Assembly: GCF_003491325.1 (NCBI RefSeq)
Contig: NZ_CP022881.1
Coordinates: 2,356,001 to 2,420,000, forward strand
DNA: 64,000 bases
Source: Staphylococcus sp. M0911
GTDB taxonomy: Bacteria > Bacillota > Bacilli > Staphylococcales > Staphylococcaceae
Direction: 5' to 3'
The notes under the pieces are model-generated. The model was not told the DNA's origin, made no database searches, and saw only the letters and a list, made by a program, of their open reading frames with translations. Position numbers and translations under genes: made by a program. Positions 44,329 through 56,914 of this stretch are shown in pieces. Numbering within the stretch: the first letter of the stretch is position 1; each line of letters opens with the position of its first letter.

Positions 44329-45552
44329 TTAGTTTACCTTTTCATTGCTATAAGCTTTCTTATATTCTAAGGGCGACAATTGGTACTGTATTTTAAAACA
44401 TTTTGAAAAGTAACTTTGCTGCTTGAAACCTACATAACTGGATATTTCTTCTACAGTCATAGGCGTATTAAGTAGTAAATCTCGTCCCTTTTCAACACGT
44501 AGTTGCATAATATATTGAGATAAAGACTTTCCTGTTTCTTGTTTAAATAATCTTGAAAGATAGGATGGCGCCAACCCTACTAATTCAGCCAATTCTTCTA
44601 GATGTATAGGATGGTCCAAATTAATCTTAATATGTTGAATGACTGTGTTGATATTAGAACTATAATTTAATGATTTAACTTTTAATGCTGTTTGTGCATA
44701 ATCAAATATCATTCGTTTCGTAATAATTTCTAAAGTTTCAACATCTCCAGCATCATCAATTTTTGCTGCATAATTAGCAGATATTTCATTGATGATGAGT
44801 AAATTCACATCTGCTTTTTCAATACTTTTACGACACAGTGTGTTAAGTAGATATGCTTTATATTTATGGTTTAATAAATCATCTTTAACACGCCTAATTC
44901 CTGCAACTGAAACATGCATTACAGAAAATAAGTTGAGTGCTTCATCGACATTGCCATTTTGAATAGCAGTTAACATTTTATTCTCATTGTCATAACACAT
45001 TTTAATTTTGTTAAATGTATACTCATATTGCTCTTTATCTTGGGCATGTGATTCTGTATTACGGTGAAAGCTAAAATCAAGTGTCTCAACTTTATAATGT
45101 ACGTTTCGATTTTTTAAATATCGTACAGTTAAATGTGCCATTTTCAATGCTTGACTGTACGGGCAAACAGGTATTTGTAATAAGTATTGTTTTAAGATCG
45201 ATAATTTAGAATATTTAATTTGTACTTGTTGTAACATTTCGTGGCATCTTTTTTCATTTGGTCGTTGATGTAGAAACGGACCAAGTATGACCACTCGATT
45301 ATATTTTCTGTATTTAAATAGCAAAAAATTAACATCAAATTGATTCACATAATGATAAATACGATCGCTGTTCATATTTTCTAAAAGTTTCTTTAACTCT
45401 ACTTTGTATTTTTTACTTTTAGTATTTGTAAATGGCGACTTTAAGTGATTACTAATATTTTTTATATCTGATAACTCGTAATGATTTAAATCAATCATTA
45501 ATAATTCAAAAGCATGTACTTTTAATACATCAAAGATTTGTTGATTTAACAT
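44329..45552 (-). CDS. AraC-family regulator of the glucuronide region
   Basis: About 407 residues from ATG 45552 (GAAGGTGATC upstream). The C-terminal 100 residues are an AraC DNA-binding domain with two helix-turn-helices (HLEELAELVGLAPSYLSRLF, then TVEEISSYVGFKQQSYFSKC). The N-terminal 300 residues show no cupin or known sensor to me. It is placed upstream of the kdgA operon on the same strand and divergent from the HAD-GH3 pair; control of both is likely but inferred. Confidence 0.8.
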   Translation of the reverse strand: MLNQQIFDVLKVHAFELLMIDLNHYELSDIKNISNHLKSPFTNTKSKKYKVELKKLLENMNSDRIYHYVNQFDVNFLLFKYRKYNRVVILGPFLHQRPNEKRCHEMLQQVQIKYSKLSILKQYLLQIPVCPYSQALKMAHLTVRYLKNRNVHYKVETLDFSFHRNTESHAQDKEQYEYTFNKIKMCYDNENKMLTAIQNGNVDEALNLFSVMHVSVAGIRRVKDDLLNHKYKAYLLNTLCRKSIEKADVNLLIINEISANYAAKIDDAGDVETLEIITKRMIFDYAQTALKVKSLNYSSNINTVIQHIKINLDHPIHLEELAELVGLAPSYLSRLFKQETGKSLSQYIMQLRVEKGRDLLLNTPMTVEEISSYVGFKQQSYFSKCFKIQYQLSPLEYKKAYSNEKVN

Positions 45553-45603
45553 AATGATCACCTTCACTTAAGACTATAAACCGAACAGAAAGGATTGAAA
45601 AAA

Positions 45604-46440
45604 TTGAATTATTCATTAGAAAATTTTCAACCTCAACATGACTACCTAATTTGCGTAGATTCAGATGGTTGTGGCATGGATACAATGACAATCAAACATG
45701 AACGCGCATTTGGACCTGCCTTATTAGATATTTGGAATTTAGATGATATGAAAGAACAAGTTTTAGAGCGTTGGAACCAATTTAACCTTTATGAAATCAC
45801 ACGTGGTATTAATCGATTTCAAGGTTTAGAAAAAATGCTCACAGAACTACATGAGCAAGGTCGCACTGTTGATGGCTATCATGATATTAAAGAGTGGGTC
45901 GATCATACTTCAACATTCTCAAATCCACAATTAGAACAAGATATGAAAGCGCATCCACAAAAGAAAGGACTACGTTTAGCCTTAGACTGGTCTAACCGAG
46001 TTAACGAATTAATCGGTAGATTACCTAGTCTAGGCGCATTTGAGAATGTTCATTCAACTTTAAAACATGCACACCATGATGCTGATATTGTTATTGTATC
46101 ATCTGCAAATTTACAAGCGGTGGAAACTGAATGGACTGAACACCATTTAACACCATTTTTAACTAGTATCTTCGCACAAGAGGTAGGTACTAAAAAACAT
46201 TGTATTCAACAACTTAAACAACACTATAAACCAGATCATATATTAGTTCTTGGGGATGCAAGAGGCGATTTACAAGCTGCCCAAGACAACCAAGTTTATT
46301 TTTATCCTATTTTGGCTGGACATGAAGCAACATCTTGGTCTAACCTAGATCAAACCTATCTCAAACTATTTATCAATAATCAGTTTGATAATACTATTCA
46401 AGACCGTGTAATTCAACAATTTTATAATAATTTTGACTAA
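45604..46440 (+). CDS. HAD-family phosphatase-like protein
   Basis: About 278 residues. Motif I is CVDSDGCGMDT near the N terminus (Asp-x-Asp), motif II is IVIVSSANL near 165, and motif IV is ILVLGDARGD near 215. HAD enzymes of this size act on small phosphorylated metabolites. I set the start at TTG 45604, nine bases after AAAGGA; a TTG at 45595 is too close to that site. Fifteen bases before the GH3 gene, so probably one operon. Confidence 0.75.
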   Translation: MNYSLENFQPQHDYLICVDSDGCGMDTMTIKHERAFGPALLDIWNLDDMKEQVLERWNQFNLYEITRGINRFQGLEKMLTELHEQGRTVDGYHDIKEWVDHTSTFSNPQLEQDMKAHPQKKGLRLALDWSNRVNELIGRLPSLGAFENVHSTLKHAHHDADIVIVSSANLQAVETEWTEHHLTPFLTSIFAQEVGTKKHCIQQLKQHYKPDHILVLGDARGDLQAAQDNQVYFYPILAGHEATSWSNLDQTYLKLFINNQFDNTIQDRVIQQFYNNFD

Positions 46441-46455
46441 AGGAGCGTTGTTATA

Positions 46456-48180
46456 ATGGTAAATGTAGACTTAAAAGCTAAACCCTATTATCTTGATAAT
46501 CAACAAATTGAATGGGTAGAAAATACGTTATCTCAGCTCACTGACGAAGAAAAAATCGGACAATTATTTTTCAACTTATTTTCTCTAGAAGAAGATGGAG
46601 ACTTTAATAATAATGACCTTACAAATAAAGATATTTTAAATCAGTATCATATAGGTGGTGCACGATACCAAGGTGGTAATAAGCATCAAGTTCAAAACCT
46701 TCTCAACGACTTACAACACAATAGTAAAGTACCATTATTAATAGCAGCAAATTGTGATTCTGGTGGTAATGGTGCATGTAAAGATGGGACTTATATTGCC
46801 TCTGCAGCACAATGCGAAGCAGCTCAAGATATGAAAGTTGCTTATCATGCAGGCTATGTATCAGGTCGAGAATCACATGCATTAGGAGTTAATATCAACT
46901 TTGACCCTTGTGTAGACATTCTTAAAAACTGGCGTAATACTATCGTTAACACTCGCGCATACGGAACAACAGCTGACACAGTTATTAAATATACTAATGC
47001 CTTTATCGAAGGTTTCAATGAAACTAAAGATATGATTACTTGTATTAAACATTTCCCGGGTGATGGTACTGAAGAACGCGATCAACATCTCGTTTTAGGC
47101 GTTAATGAAATGACACCTGAAGAATGGGATCAAAGTTTCCGTAAAGTGTATACCAACCATATCAATAATGGTGTAGAAATGATTATGTCCGGGCATATTG
47201 CTTTGCCACATTATTCTAAAAAGTTAAATCCTAACTTGCATGATGAAGACATTTTACCTGCATCATTATCTAAAGAACTTATCACAGACTTATTAAAACA
47301 AGATTTAAACTTTAATGGATTAGTTGTGACAGATGCAAGTCATATGTTAGGAATGACGGCTTCAATGAAACGTGAGGACTATGTACCTTTAGCTATCGCA
47401 GCTGGTTGTGATATGTTCTTATTCTTTAATGATATAGAAGAAGACTTCAATTTCATGCTTCAAGGTTACCGTAAAGGGGTCATTACAGAAGAACGACTTA
47501 ACGATGCGGTTGCACGTATTCTAGGTCTCAAAGCTAAAATTCATTTACACGATAAACAAGCACAACAAAAGTTAGAAAAAGAAGAGGCTGAATTAGATGT
47601 CATCGGTTGTGATGAGCATATAGAAATGCAAAAAGAAGCTGCCGATTTAGGTATTACATTAGTTAAAAACACGCTCAACCAACTACCTATTCGTCCCGAA
47701 ACACATAAAAACATCCAACTTTATGTTATTGAAGGCGAAAAAAATGGCATTTATAAATCTGATGACTCAGTGACTGACCATCTCGTAAGTATACTAGAAA
47801 ATAAAGGATTTAACGTTACAGTGAATGATGGTTCAACACGAATTAAAGGTAAAACATTGGACTACCGTAAAAAGGTAGATGCAGCATTAGTATTCGCCAA
47901 TATCGTTGGATATGCTGCAGAAAATAATTACCGTATACGATGGTCAACTGCAATGAGTAATGAGATTCCATGGTATGTTCACGAAGTACCTACTGTTTTC
48001 ACATCACTCAACTTCACTACGCATTTACACGATGCAACAATGGTAAAAGCATACATTAATGCATACCATTCAAACAAAACAAGTTTAGAAACGGTCATAG
48101 ATAAAATCATGGGTAACTCTGACTTCAAGGGTAAACCTAATGATTTAGTTTGGACTAATAAATGGCAAGCTAAATTATAA
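46456..48180 (+). CDS. GH3 beta-N-acetylglucosaminidase-like enzyme
   Basis: 574 residues without signal peptide. The NagZ-type motif KHFPGDGTEERDQH (about 197-210) marks GH3 N-acetylhexosaminidases that use a His/Asp acid-base; the nucleophile Asp is in VVTDASHMLG (about 290-299). The C-terminal 190 residues form the second GH3 domain. It is cytosolic, so it would act on imported fragments. Linkage to the glucuronide operon suggests substrates that contain both GlcNAc and glucuronate, which is inference. Confidence 0.8.
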   Translation: MVNVDLKAKPYYLDNQQIEWVENTLSQLTDEEKIGQLFFNLFSLEEDGDFNNNDLTNKDILNQYHIGGARYQGGNKHQVQNLLNDLQHNSKVPLLIAANCDSGGNGACKDGTYIASAAQCEAAQDMKVAYHAGYVSGRESHALGVNINFDPCVDILKNWRNTIVNTRAYGTTADTVIKYTNAFIEGFNETKDMITCIKHFPGDGTEERDQHLVLGVNEMTPEEWDQSFRKVYTNHINNGVEMIMSGHIALPHYSKKLNPNLHDEDILPASLSKELITDLLKQDLNFNGLVVTDASHMLGMTASMKREDYVPLAIAAGCDMFLFFNDIEEDFNFMLQGYRKGVITEERLNDAVARILGLKAKIHLHDKQAQQKLEKEEAELDVIGCDEHIEMQKEAADLGITLVKNTLNQLPIRPETHKNIQLYVIEGEKNGIYKSDDSVTDHLVSILENKGFNVTVNDGSTRIKGKTLDYRKKVDAALVFANIVGYAAENNYRIRWSTAMSNEIPWYVHEVPTVFTSLNFTTHLHDATMVKAYINAYHSNKTSLETVIDKIMGNSDFKGKPNDLVWTNKWQAKL

Positions 48181-48192
48181 TAAGCAATTAAT

Positions 48193-48252
48193 TAACCCCA
48201 TATAACGCATAAAGATAACAACTAAGTTATCTTCATGTCTATATGGGGATTT
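48193..48252. terminator. Terminator between GH3 and COG0523 genes
   Basis: CCCCATATA and TATATGGGG outer arms enclose an inner hairpin around AAGATAAC/GTTATCTT. It serves both convergent genes. Confidence 0.75.
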
Positions 48253-48261
48253 ATTTATACT

Positions 48262-49200
48262 TTAATAACCTATTTCCATATCGTTACTATTACATAATTG
48301 ACGATAATCGTCATATTGTATGTTTTTACCAATTAACACCAGATATTGCGGGACTTCTTTCTTAAATGCTACTGGCGTTAATTCAAACTGACCTTGCATA
48401 TATTGAACTAAATAAGTATGCGGTTGGTCTATGAATTGAATAAATCCTTTCATACGATAAATATTTGACGGTAAGGCGTCTAAATAATCTATAAACTGTA
48501 GTTTGGTACATTTGACTGGTACATCGATGTATTGATGATGAATACCTTTATGAAGTGATTGATGATCTATTTTAGTCTTTGTCATCTGTACATTGTTATC
48601 GGTAGTTTTTGTATACTTAGGCAAAGTGATTCGACCGTACATACCTACTTGAATATCTGCTTCTGGATTGATAATTTCTAATTCTTTTAATAATTGGCTG
48701 GTAACATTCACATGTGTTAAATCAATTTTATTCACAAATAAGTGAGAACAATGACTCAATTGTTCATAAAACAAACCTTGGATATCTTTTGGATAAGATT
48801 TTAACGATTGATACATTTGTGCATCTACAATGCCCAACATATGTTTAATACTAGTAAATGGTGCTAAGATGGGTGTTAAACATGCATCTACAACTGCCAG
48901 TGGTTCTGCGATCCCACTGCATTCAATAAATACAATATCAGGTTGATAATCTAAATATAGTTGATGCAATTGATCTGAAACATCTGCTTTCATTGCACAA
49001 CAAATACAGCCTTCAGTAAGCTCATTTAAAGGAATCTTTTGATCAATTAATTGACCATCCACACTTTGCTTACCAAACTCATTCATAATTACCGCTGGTT
49101 GTAACCCTTGTGCCACCGCTTCAGACACGAGATGATTCAATAATGTGGTTTTACCACCACCTAAAAACCCTCCTATGATCACAATATCCATCTTAGCCAC
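48262..49200 (-). CDS. COG0523 (CobW/ZagA-type) GTPase metallochaperone
   Basis: 312 residues. Walker A GGFLGGGKTT (about 10-19), the metal motif GCICC (about 66-70, CxCC), the Walker B-like VFIECSG, and the guanine motif VNKID (about 157). The C-terminal domain is shorter and less conserved. Family members deliver zinc or other metals to client proteins at the cost of GTP. It is the last gene of a three-gene unit behind a Zur-like box, so zinc is the probable metal. Confidence 0.88.
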   Translation of the reverse strand: MAKMDIVIIGGFLGGGKTTLLNHLVSEAVAQGLQPAVIMNEFGKQSVDGQLIDQKIPLNELTEGCICCAMKADVSDQLHQLYLDYQPDIVFIECSGIAEPLAVVDACLTPILAPFTSIKHMLGIVDAQMYQSLKSYPKDIQGLFYEQLSHCSHLFVNKIDLTHVNVTSQLLKELEIINPEADIQVGMYGRITLPKYTKTTDNNVQMTKTKIDHQSLHKGIHHQYIDVPVKCTKLQFIDYLDALPSNIYRMKGFIQFIDQPHTYLVQYMQGQFELTPVAFKKEVPQYLVLIGKNIQYDDYRQLCNSNDMEIGY

Positions 49201-49205
49201 TCCTT

Positions 49206-51740
<2,535 letters not shown>

Positions 51741-51777
51741 TACATCTCTCAATTCTTTTATCATTAATGAACATAAA

Positions 51778-51826
51778 TAACCCAATACTAAATCCACTAA
51801 TAAAGTAAATTTAGTATTGGGTTATA
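51778..51826. terminator. Long hairpin between the oxidoreductase and GNAT genes
   Basis: Sixteen-base arms TAACCCAATACTAAAT and complement with a 14-base loop; no strong T-run on either side. It lies between the GNAT stop and the Zur-regulated promoter. Confidence 0.6.
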
Positions 51827-51929
51827 TTATTTGTAGATGTTTTTTAGCGTTATCGTGATGATTTTAAATATTCACAACGAAACACTGAATATATAATGTA
51901 TAACCAATAATTATCTAGTCTTTTTCTAT

Positions 51930-52472
51930 TTATGATTCCCATTCTGATTTTAATAAACTATAAACAAAACTATCTTTAAATTGACCTTGTACTTTTTCTT
52001 CGCATCTCAGTCGACCTTCTCTTGTAAAACCTAATCGTTTTGGTATCGCTTGGCTTTTTTTGTTTTCAACTGATGCTCTAATTTCCACACGATTTAACTT
52101 TAATTCATGGAATGCATAATCAATCAATGCTTTAGTACACTGTGTCATGATTCCTTTTTTCTGATGATTTTCACCTAAATAATACCCAATTGATGTTTTC
52201 TTGTTCACATTGTCAATATAGTGTAATCCAATCACACCAACCAATTGGTCTTCTATCCATATACCGCAATGAAAACCATTACCTGAGGCAAATTGGCGTA
52301 ACGCTGCTTGAATAAATTTTCGACTATCTTCAACTTGGTTAGTATAAGCTACAAATGGTAACCATTCTGCTAAATATGACCTCGATTGATCAACAATATT
52401 AAATAATGTATCCGCTTCTCTCTCTTCTAATATCTTTAAAGTTACGTCTTCATTTACTTTAAATCCAAACAT
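51930..52472 (-). CDS. RimJ/RimL-type N-acetyltransferase
   Basis: 180 residues from ATG 52472 (GGGGTG upstream). GNAT pattern: NGFHCGIWIEDQLVGVIGL (about 75-93), SIGYYLGENHQKKGIMT with the acetyl-CoA loop (about 106-122), and NKKSQAIPKRLGFTREG (about 147-163). Resembles enzymes that acetylate ribosomal-protein N termini. The exact target is unknown. Three DnaA boxes lie upstream. Confidence 0.82.
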   Translation of the reverse strand: MFGFKVNEDVTLKILEEREADTLFNIVDQSRSYLAEWLPFVAYTNQVEDSRKFIQAALRQFASGNGFHCGIWIEDQLVGVIGLHYIDNVNKKTSIGYYLGENHQKKGIMTQCTKALIDYAFHELKLNRVEIRASVENKKSQAIPKRLGFTREGRLRCEEKVQGQFKDSFVYSLLKSEWES

Positions 52473-52536
52473 CCTTAACACCCCATTTACATTATTGTCA
52501 CACAATTCTGTTAATTATCAACATAATAACACACGT

Positions 52537-52631
52537 TGTGGATAACTTACAATCAATCCTTAAACCTTGATATACATAGTTTTATCAAACTGTTAATTCA
52601 AAATTATCCACAACCTCTAAACTTATCCACG
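52537..52631. promoter_or_regulatory. Cluster of three DnaA boxes
   Basis: TGTGGATAA (52537-52545, inverted), TTATCCACA (52604-52612) and TTATCCACG (52623-52631) within 95 bases of non-coding DNA; the first two are perfect consensus. Confidence 0.7.
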
Positions 52632-52632
52632 A

Positions 52633-52692
52633 AAAAAGCCCCTATCATTGATTCATCTTTCTTACAAAGTTTTAATCAACGATAGAGACCCT
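52633..52692 (-). terminator. Terminator of the Ser-rich protein operon
   Basis: CTATCGTTGATT and AATCAATGATAG arms with CTTTTTT on the minus strand. Confidence 0.8.
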
Positions 52693-52709
52693 TTATTAAT
52701 AATGATTAT

Positions 52710-53348
52710 TTATTGAACAACACCATTTTTAATTTTGACGTGTTGTCCTTTTTGAATTTTGTCGTATTGCTTTTTGGGTACAACTACAACACGTTTACCT
52801 TGTTTCGTATCAACTGTTACTGTGTATAATTTTTCATGGTCTTTCATTTGATGTTTCAACATGTTCATTTGATATTGAACATTATTTTTCTTTTCCTGAC
52901 TGGCTTGAGATGCGGAAGAAAAGAGATACAAATATAACCAATTATTATAAAATGACGTCGACATAAATTGAGTTTGATATGCTGCACTTGAACTATAAGG
53001 ACGTCTTGGACTTACTAAAGATTTGGTAGTCGAGTTATTTTTATATTGTTTGCTTTGTGCTGACTTAGATTGACTCGATTTAGCTGCTTGTTGAGACGCT
53101 CGTTGACTTGATTGTTGAGCTGCTCGTGACGCATTAGCTGCACTTGAACGGCTCATAGATGAACTTGATGATGTGGATGAAGCACCTCTTGATGAAGCCG
53201 ATGACGAACTTGATGATGAGCTACTAGAACTACTAGAGCTAGAACCACCTGAAGTACTTGCCGCATCTAGTTGAGTAGACAAAGCAACTGTCATGATCGT
53301 TACAAACGTAATGGTTATTAAACTAAATTTACATAATAAACGCTTCAT
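52710..53348 (-). CDS. Secreted serine-rich protein
   Basis: 212 residues. A signal peptide of about 29 residues (MKRLLCKFSLITITF, cleavage near LDAAS) is followed by an almost pure Ser/Ala/Gly stretch (about 30-105), a Lys/Asn part, an aromatic segment (YNNWLYLYLF, about 135-144) and a basic C-terminal domain (QGKRVVVVPKKQYDKIQKG). No LPXTG anchor. It lies 14 bases after the lipoprotein gene. The function is not recognised. Confidence 0.65.
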   Translation of the reverse strand: MKRLLCKFSLITITFVTIMTVALSTQLDAASTSGGSSSSSSSSSSSSSSSASSRGASSTSSSSSMSRSSAANASRAAQQSSQRASQQAAKSSQSKSAQSKQYKNNSTTKSLVSPRRPYSSSAAYQTQFMSTSFYNNWLYLYLFSSASQASQEKKNNVQYQMNMLKHQMKDHEKLYTVTVDTKQGKRVVVVPKKQYDKIQKGQHVKIKNGVVQ

Positions 53349-53362
53349 AAACTCACCTCTAC

Positions 53363-53743
53363 TTATTTAGATACTTCATCTTTAGACACTGCTTTACCTT
53401 CTGTTTCATCATCGCCATACATCATATATGGTGGACGATAAACATGGATCTTTTTACCATCTTTAATCATATATGGTTTCTTATTGCCGTCACTTAAGAT
53501 ATGTTCGTAAACATGATCTAAAGTTGTTTTTTCTAAATGGGATTTCCCTTTACTATCTTTATATTTGATTTCAACATTTGGTGTTTCTTCATCACCATCA
53601 TTTAATACTTCGTAGTATTCGTATTCATATTTATCAGATTTTTTACTTTCTTTGGAAGGCTCTTTTTGTTCACCATTACCCCCACACGCAGCTAAAGTTA
53701 AACATAATAAACATGTGCTCACTAAAAATAAAATCTTTTTCAT
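53363..53743 (-). CDS. Small lipoprotein paired with the Ser-rich protein
   Basis: 126 residues. Signal peptide with lipobox LAAC, Cys at about 20, then a charged linker (KEPSKESKKSDK) and an acidic, Tyr-rich domain (YEYEYYEVLNDGDEE). GGAG lies upstream of the ATG. It heads a two-gene unit with the secreted Ser-rich protein, so the two may act together at the cell surface. Family unknown. Confidence 0.7.
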   Translation of the reverse strand: MKKILFLVSTCLLCLTLAACGGNGEQKEPSKESKKSDKYEYEYYEVLNDGDEETPNVEIKYKDSKGKSHLEKTTLDHVYEHILSDGNKKPYMIKDGKKIHVYRPPYMMYGDDETEGKAVSKDEVSK

Positions 53744-54011
53744 GAACAGATACTCCTTTCAAATTATAAATATGTAAAACCAATTAATTATATGATTACA
53801 TAACTTAATTAATTATTTCAATTACATTTACAAAAATTAAACGATTAATTCTAATTTTTTATACGTATTTTTAAATATCACAAATGATTCCCTTCAACCA
53901 CTTCAACCTTTCAAAGCTGTAAGTTTAGGGCGATGATTTGTAAGATTAGATAAAGGCTAGAATGACAGATCACTTCTAAAATAAAGATATAAGCAAATAA
54001 GGAGTGATAAC

Positions 54012-54770
54012 ATGTCAATCTTACAGGTCAATCAATTATCCAAAATTTATGGTAAGAAGAAGCAATATCAAGCACTTAAAGATATTAATTTTTCAGTTGA
54101 AAAGGGCGAATTTGTGGCCATTATGGGGCCATCAGGATCCGGTAAAACAACCCTTCTAAATGTCTTAAGTTCAATTGATACGATTTCGAGTGGTTCTGTG
54201 ATTGTTGACGGTCACAATATAACTCAATTAAAAAATAAACAACTTGCACAATTTCGTAAGACGTCATTAGGCTTTATCTTTCAAGATTATAGTGTTTTAC
54301 CAACGTTAACAGTTAAAGAAAATATTATGTTGCCTTTATCTGTTCAACAACATAGTAAGAAGGAAATGGAGCAATATTATAAAGAGGTTACTAATGCTTT
54401 AGGCATTTATGATTTAAGCCAAAAATATCCAAATGAAATATCTGGTGGTCAACAACAACGTACTGCAGCTGCACGTGCATTCGTACATCAACCTAAAATC
54501 ATTTTCGCCGATGAACCTACTGGTGCGCTTGACTCTAAAAGTGCACAAGATTTATTAAATCGTCTTGAAGACATGAATCGAAAATTTCAATCCACTATCA
54601 TAATGGTCACACATGATCCAGTCGCAGCTAGCTTTGCAAAGCGTGTCATTATGTTAAAAGATGGCAATATTCATTCTGAAATTAACCAAGGAGAAGATAG
54701 TAAACAAGCCTTTTATGAACGTATCATTCAACTTCAATCTTCTTTAGGTGGTGTGACTCATGTCATTTAA
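54012..54770 (+). CDS. vraD: Peptide-resistance ABC transporter, ATP-binding subunit (VraD type)
   Basis: 252 residues. Walker A GPSGSGKT (about 39-46), signature SGGQQQR (about 142-148), Walker [14 protein letters not shown] (about 161-173), and H-loop TH near 200; MacB/BceA-like. Followed by an overlapping ten-helix permease and a vraH-like peptide gene, which points to VraDE, a bacitracin/nisin-type peptide detoxification pump under two-component control in staphylococci. GGAG precedes the ATG. Confidence 0.82.
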   Translation: MSILQVNQLSKIYGKKKQYQALKDINFSVEKGEFVAIMGPSGSGKTTLLNVLSSIDTISSGSVIVDGHNITQLKNKQLAQFRKTSLGFIFQDYSVLPTLTVKENIMLPLSVQQHSKKEMEQYYKEVTNALGIYDLSQKYPNEISGGQQQRTAAARAFVHQPKIIFADEPTGALDSKSAQDLLNRLEDMNRKFQSTIIMVTHDPVAASFAKRVIMLKDGNIHSEINQGEDSKQAFYERIIQLQSSLGGVTHVI

Positions 54771-56640
54771 TCAAATCACACTTAAAAATTTACGAATGAA
54801 TATCAAACACTATGGTATTTATTTATTTTCATTGCTTTTAAGTATTATCTTGTATTTTAGCTTTACCACTTTGCAATTCACACACAGTATTAATAATAAC
54901 AATGCTTTGGCAATTATTAAAAAAGGCGCCTCCGTGGGGTCAGTATTTCTATTTATCATTATCGTGATTTTCTTGATGTACGCGAATCATTTATTTATTA
55001 AAAGGCGTACACAAGAGTTTGCCTTATTTCAACTGATAGGTTTAACACGTAGTAATATTTTAAGAATGCTATGTATTGAACAACTAACAATATTTCTAAT
55101 CACTGGTGTACTAGGTGTGATGATAGGCATATTTGGTTCTCAACTTTTATTGTATATCGCATCAAAATTAATGCATTTAACAATTAAATTGACTATTGGT
55201 TTCGAACCTATGGCTTTATCTTTAACATTATTGCTATTAATTATTGCATTTACACTTATCCTATTCCAAAGCTATATATTCTTAAAAAAGCGTAGTATTT
55301 TAGCTTTAATGAAAGACCGCCGTCATACTGAGGCCACTAAAGTTAAAATTACCTTTTTAGAAGTAATTAGCGGATTGTTAGGTATTGCGATGATTGTTTT
55401 AGGTTATTACATGGCTACTGAAATGTTCGGTACTTTTAAACAATTAACATTATCTATGACATCACCGTTTATTATATTATTTCTAACTGTCGTAGGTGCT
55501 TATTTATTTTTCCGAAGCACTGTGTCACTGATTTTTAAATCAATTAAACACTTTAAACATGGCCATGTCACTATTACAGATGTCGTATTCACCGCTTCAA
55601 TTATGCATAGAATAAAGAAAAATGCGATGTCTCTAACTATTATTGCAGTTATTTCGGCTGTTACCGTTTCTGTCCTTTGCTTCGCCACAATTACACAAGA
55701 AAATAGCAACAATACTTTTAAATCTATAGCACCTCAAGATTTTAACTTAACAACTGAAAAGCAAGCTCAATTATTAAAAAAACAATTGGAGAAAAATCAT
55801 ATCGACTATCACACCAAAACGTATGAATCCATTTCTCCTAAATCAGTAGAAGATAAGGTTTTGACATTAAAAAATGATAGTAAAAGTATGGCAATACACA
55901 ATGTACTTGTACCAAACGACAATCTGAATGGTACTGACGCAATTATTACAAATACGAAAAATACACCTGGTATTATGGAGGTTCATATTAATCAAACGGT
56001 AACTGTAAAAGGTAAGCAACAACAAACTTTTAAAGTGACTAAAGAGGATAAAAATAAAATACTGCCACTTGATCTCACATCTAATATGCCAGCCATTGAA
56101 GTCAGTCGTGCCGAATTTAATAAATTAAAGACGGCTGATATCACACACAATATATATGGCATTAGTCTTGACCATCATCAAGACATGAAACAAGCCACAC
56201 ACATTGCAAAATCAATTGATCCTAATATTCAATCGAAAAATGAAATTAAAAAGGACTTAGATGCGACAAATGGTATTTTAGTATTCGTGACATCATTCCT
56301 CGGTTTATCATTTTTAATTGCTGCGGGTTGTATTATTTATATTAAACAGATAGATGAAACTGAAAATGAAATTGATCATTTCCGTATATTAAATCGCATG
56401 GGTTTTACTCATCATGACATGTTAAAAGGGCTAACTTTAAAAATCATTTTCAACTTTGGCCTACCACTCATTATCGCATTATTACATGCTTTATTTGCTG
56501 CAATTGCTTTTATGAAATTAATGGGAAACGTGTCATACACTACCATCATTATCGTGATGATTGTGTACACTATTGTCTACTTTGCATTTGCGCTAATAGG
56601 ATTCTTACATTCTAGTCGAGTTATTAAAAAAGCCTTTTAG
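54760..56640 (+). CDS. vraE: Peptide-resistance ABC transporter, permease (VraE type)
   Basis: 626 residues, ten membrane segments with a large extracellular loop (about 310-500) between helices 7 and 8, the BceB-type plan. FtsX signatures: [22 protein letters not shown] (in part [15 protein letters not shown], near 90) and [14 protein letters not shown] near the C terminus. The loop is thought to sense the peptide. It overlaps vraD by 11 bases. Confidence 0.85.
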   Translation: MSFNQITLKNLRMNIKHYGIYLFSLLLSIILYFSFTTLQFTHSINNNNALAIIKKGASVGSVFLFIIIVIFLMYANHLFIKRRTQEFALFQLIGLTRSNILRMLCIEQLTIFLITGVLGVMIGIFGSQLLLYIASKLMHLTIKLTIGFEPMALSLTLLLLIIAFTLILFQSYIFLKKRSILALMKDRRHTEATKVKITFLEVISGLLGIAMIVLGYYMATEMFGTFKQLTLSMTSPFIILFLTVVGAYLFFRSTVSLIFKSIKHFKHGHVTITDVVFTASIMHRIKKNAMSLTIIAVISAVTVSVLCFATITQENSNNTFKSIAPQDFNLTTEKQAQLLKKQLEKNHIDYHTKTYESISPKSVEDKVLTLKNDSKSMAIHNVLVPNDNLNGTDAIITNTKNTPGIMEVHINQTVTVKGKQQQTFKVTKEDKNKILPLDLTSNMPAIEVSRAEFNKLKTADITHNIYGISLDHHQDMKQATHIAKSIDPNIQSKNEIKKDLDATNGILVFVTSFLGLSFLIAAGCIIYIKQIDETENEIDHFRILNRMGFTHHDMLKGLTLKIIFNFGLPLIIALLHALFAAIAFMKLMGNVSYTTIIIVMIVYTIVYFAFALIGFLHSSRVIKKAF

Positions 56641-56677
56641 TCATTATTTAAATAAAAAGTATAAGGAGAGATTTATA

Positions 56678-56866
56678 ATGAAATTTAAAGATTTAATTAA
56701 ACAGTCATACGAGGATTTGAAAAACTTAAACGTCAATGTATTCAACGTCATTATGTTAACGTTAATCGTTATAGTATTAAGTAGCGCTTTGACACCGATT
56801 GCCGGTATCCCAATTGGATTACTAGGTGGCGCCTATGTCTTAAAACGTCGTGACGAAAAGCAATAA
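56678..56866 (+). CDS. vraH: VraH-like small membrane protein
   Basis: 62 residues: a charged N terminus (MKFKDLIKQSYEDLKNLN), one or two helices (VIMLTLIVIVLSSALTPIAG, then IPIGLLGGAYVL) and KRRDEKQ. VraH is the small third partner of VraDE described in S. aureus; size, topology and place 37 bases after vraE fit. AAGGAGAG precedes the ATG. Confidence 0.7.
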   Translation: MKFKDLIKQSYEDLKNLNVNVFNVIMLTLIVIVLSSALTPIAGIPIGLLGGAYVLKRRDEKQ

Positions 56867-56875
56867 ATACAGTAG

Positions 56876-56914
56876 AACAGTGTGTGCTCAATATTGAGCA
56901 CACACTGTTTTTTA
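56876..56914. terminator. Bidirectional terminator between vraH and lipase
   Basis: A perfect palindrome AACAGTGTGTGCTCAA with complement, with a T6 run on the right and an A-run-equivalent on the left, between convergent genes. Confidence 0.85.
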
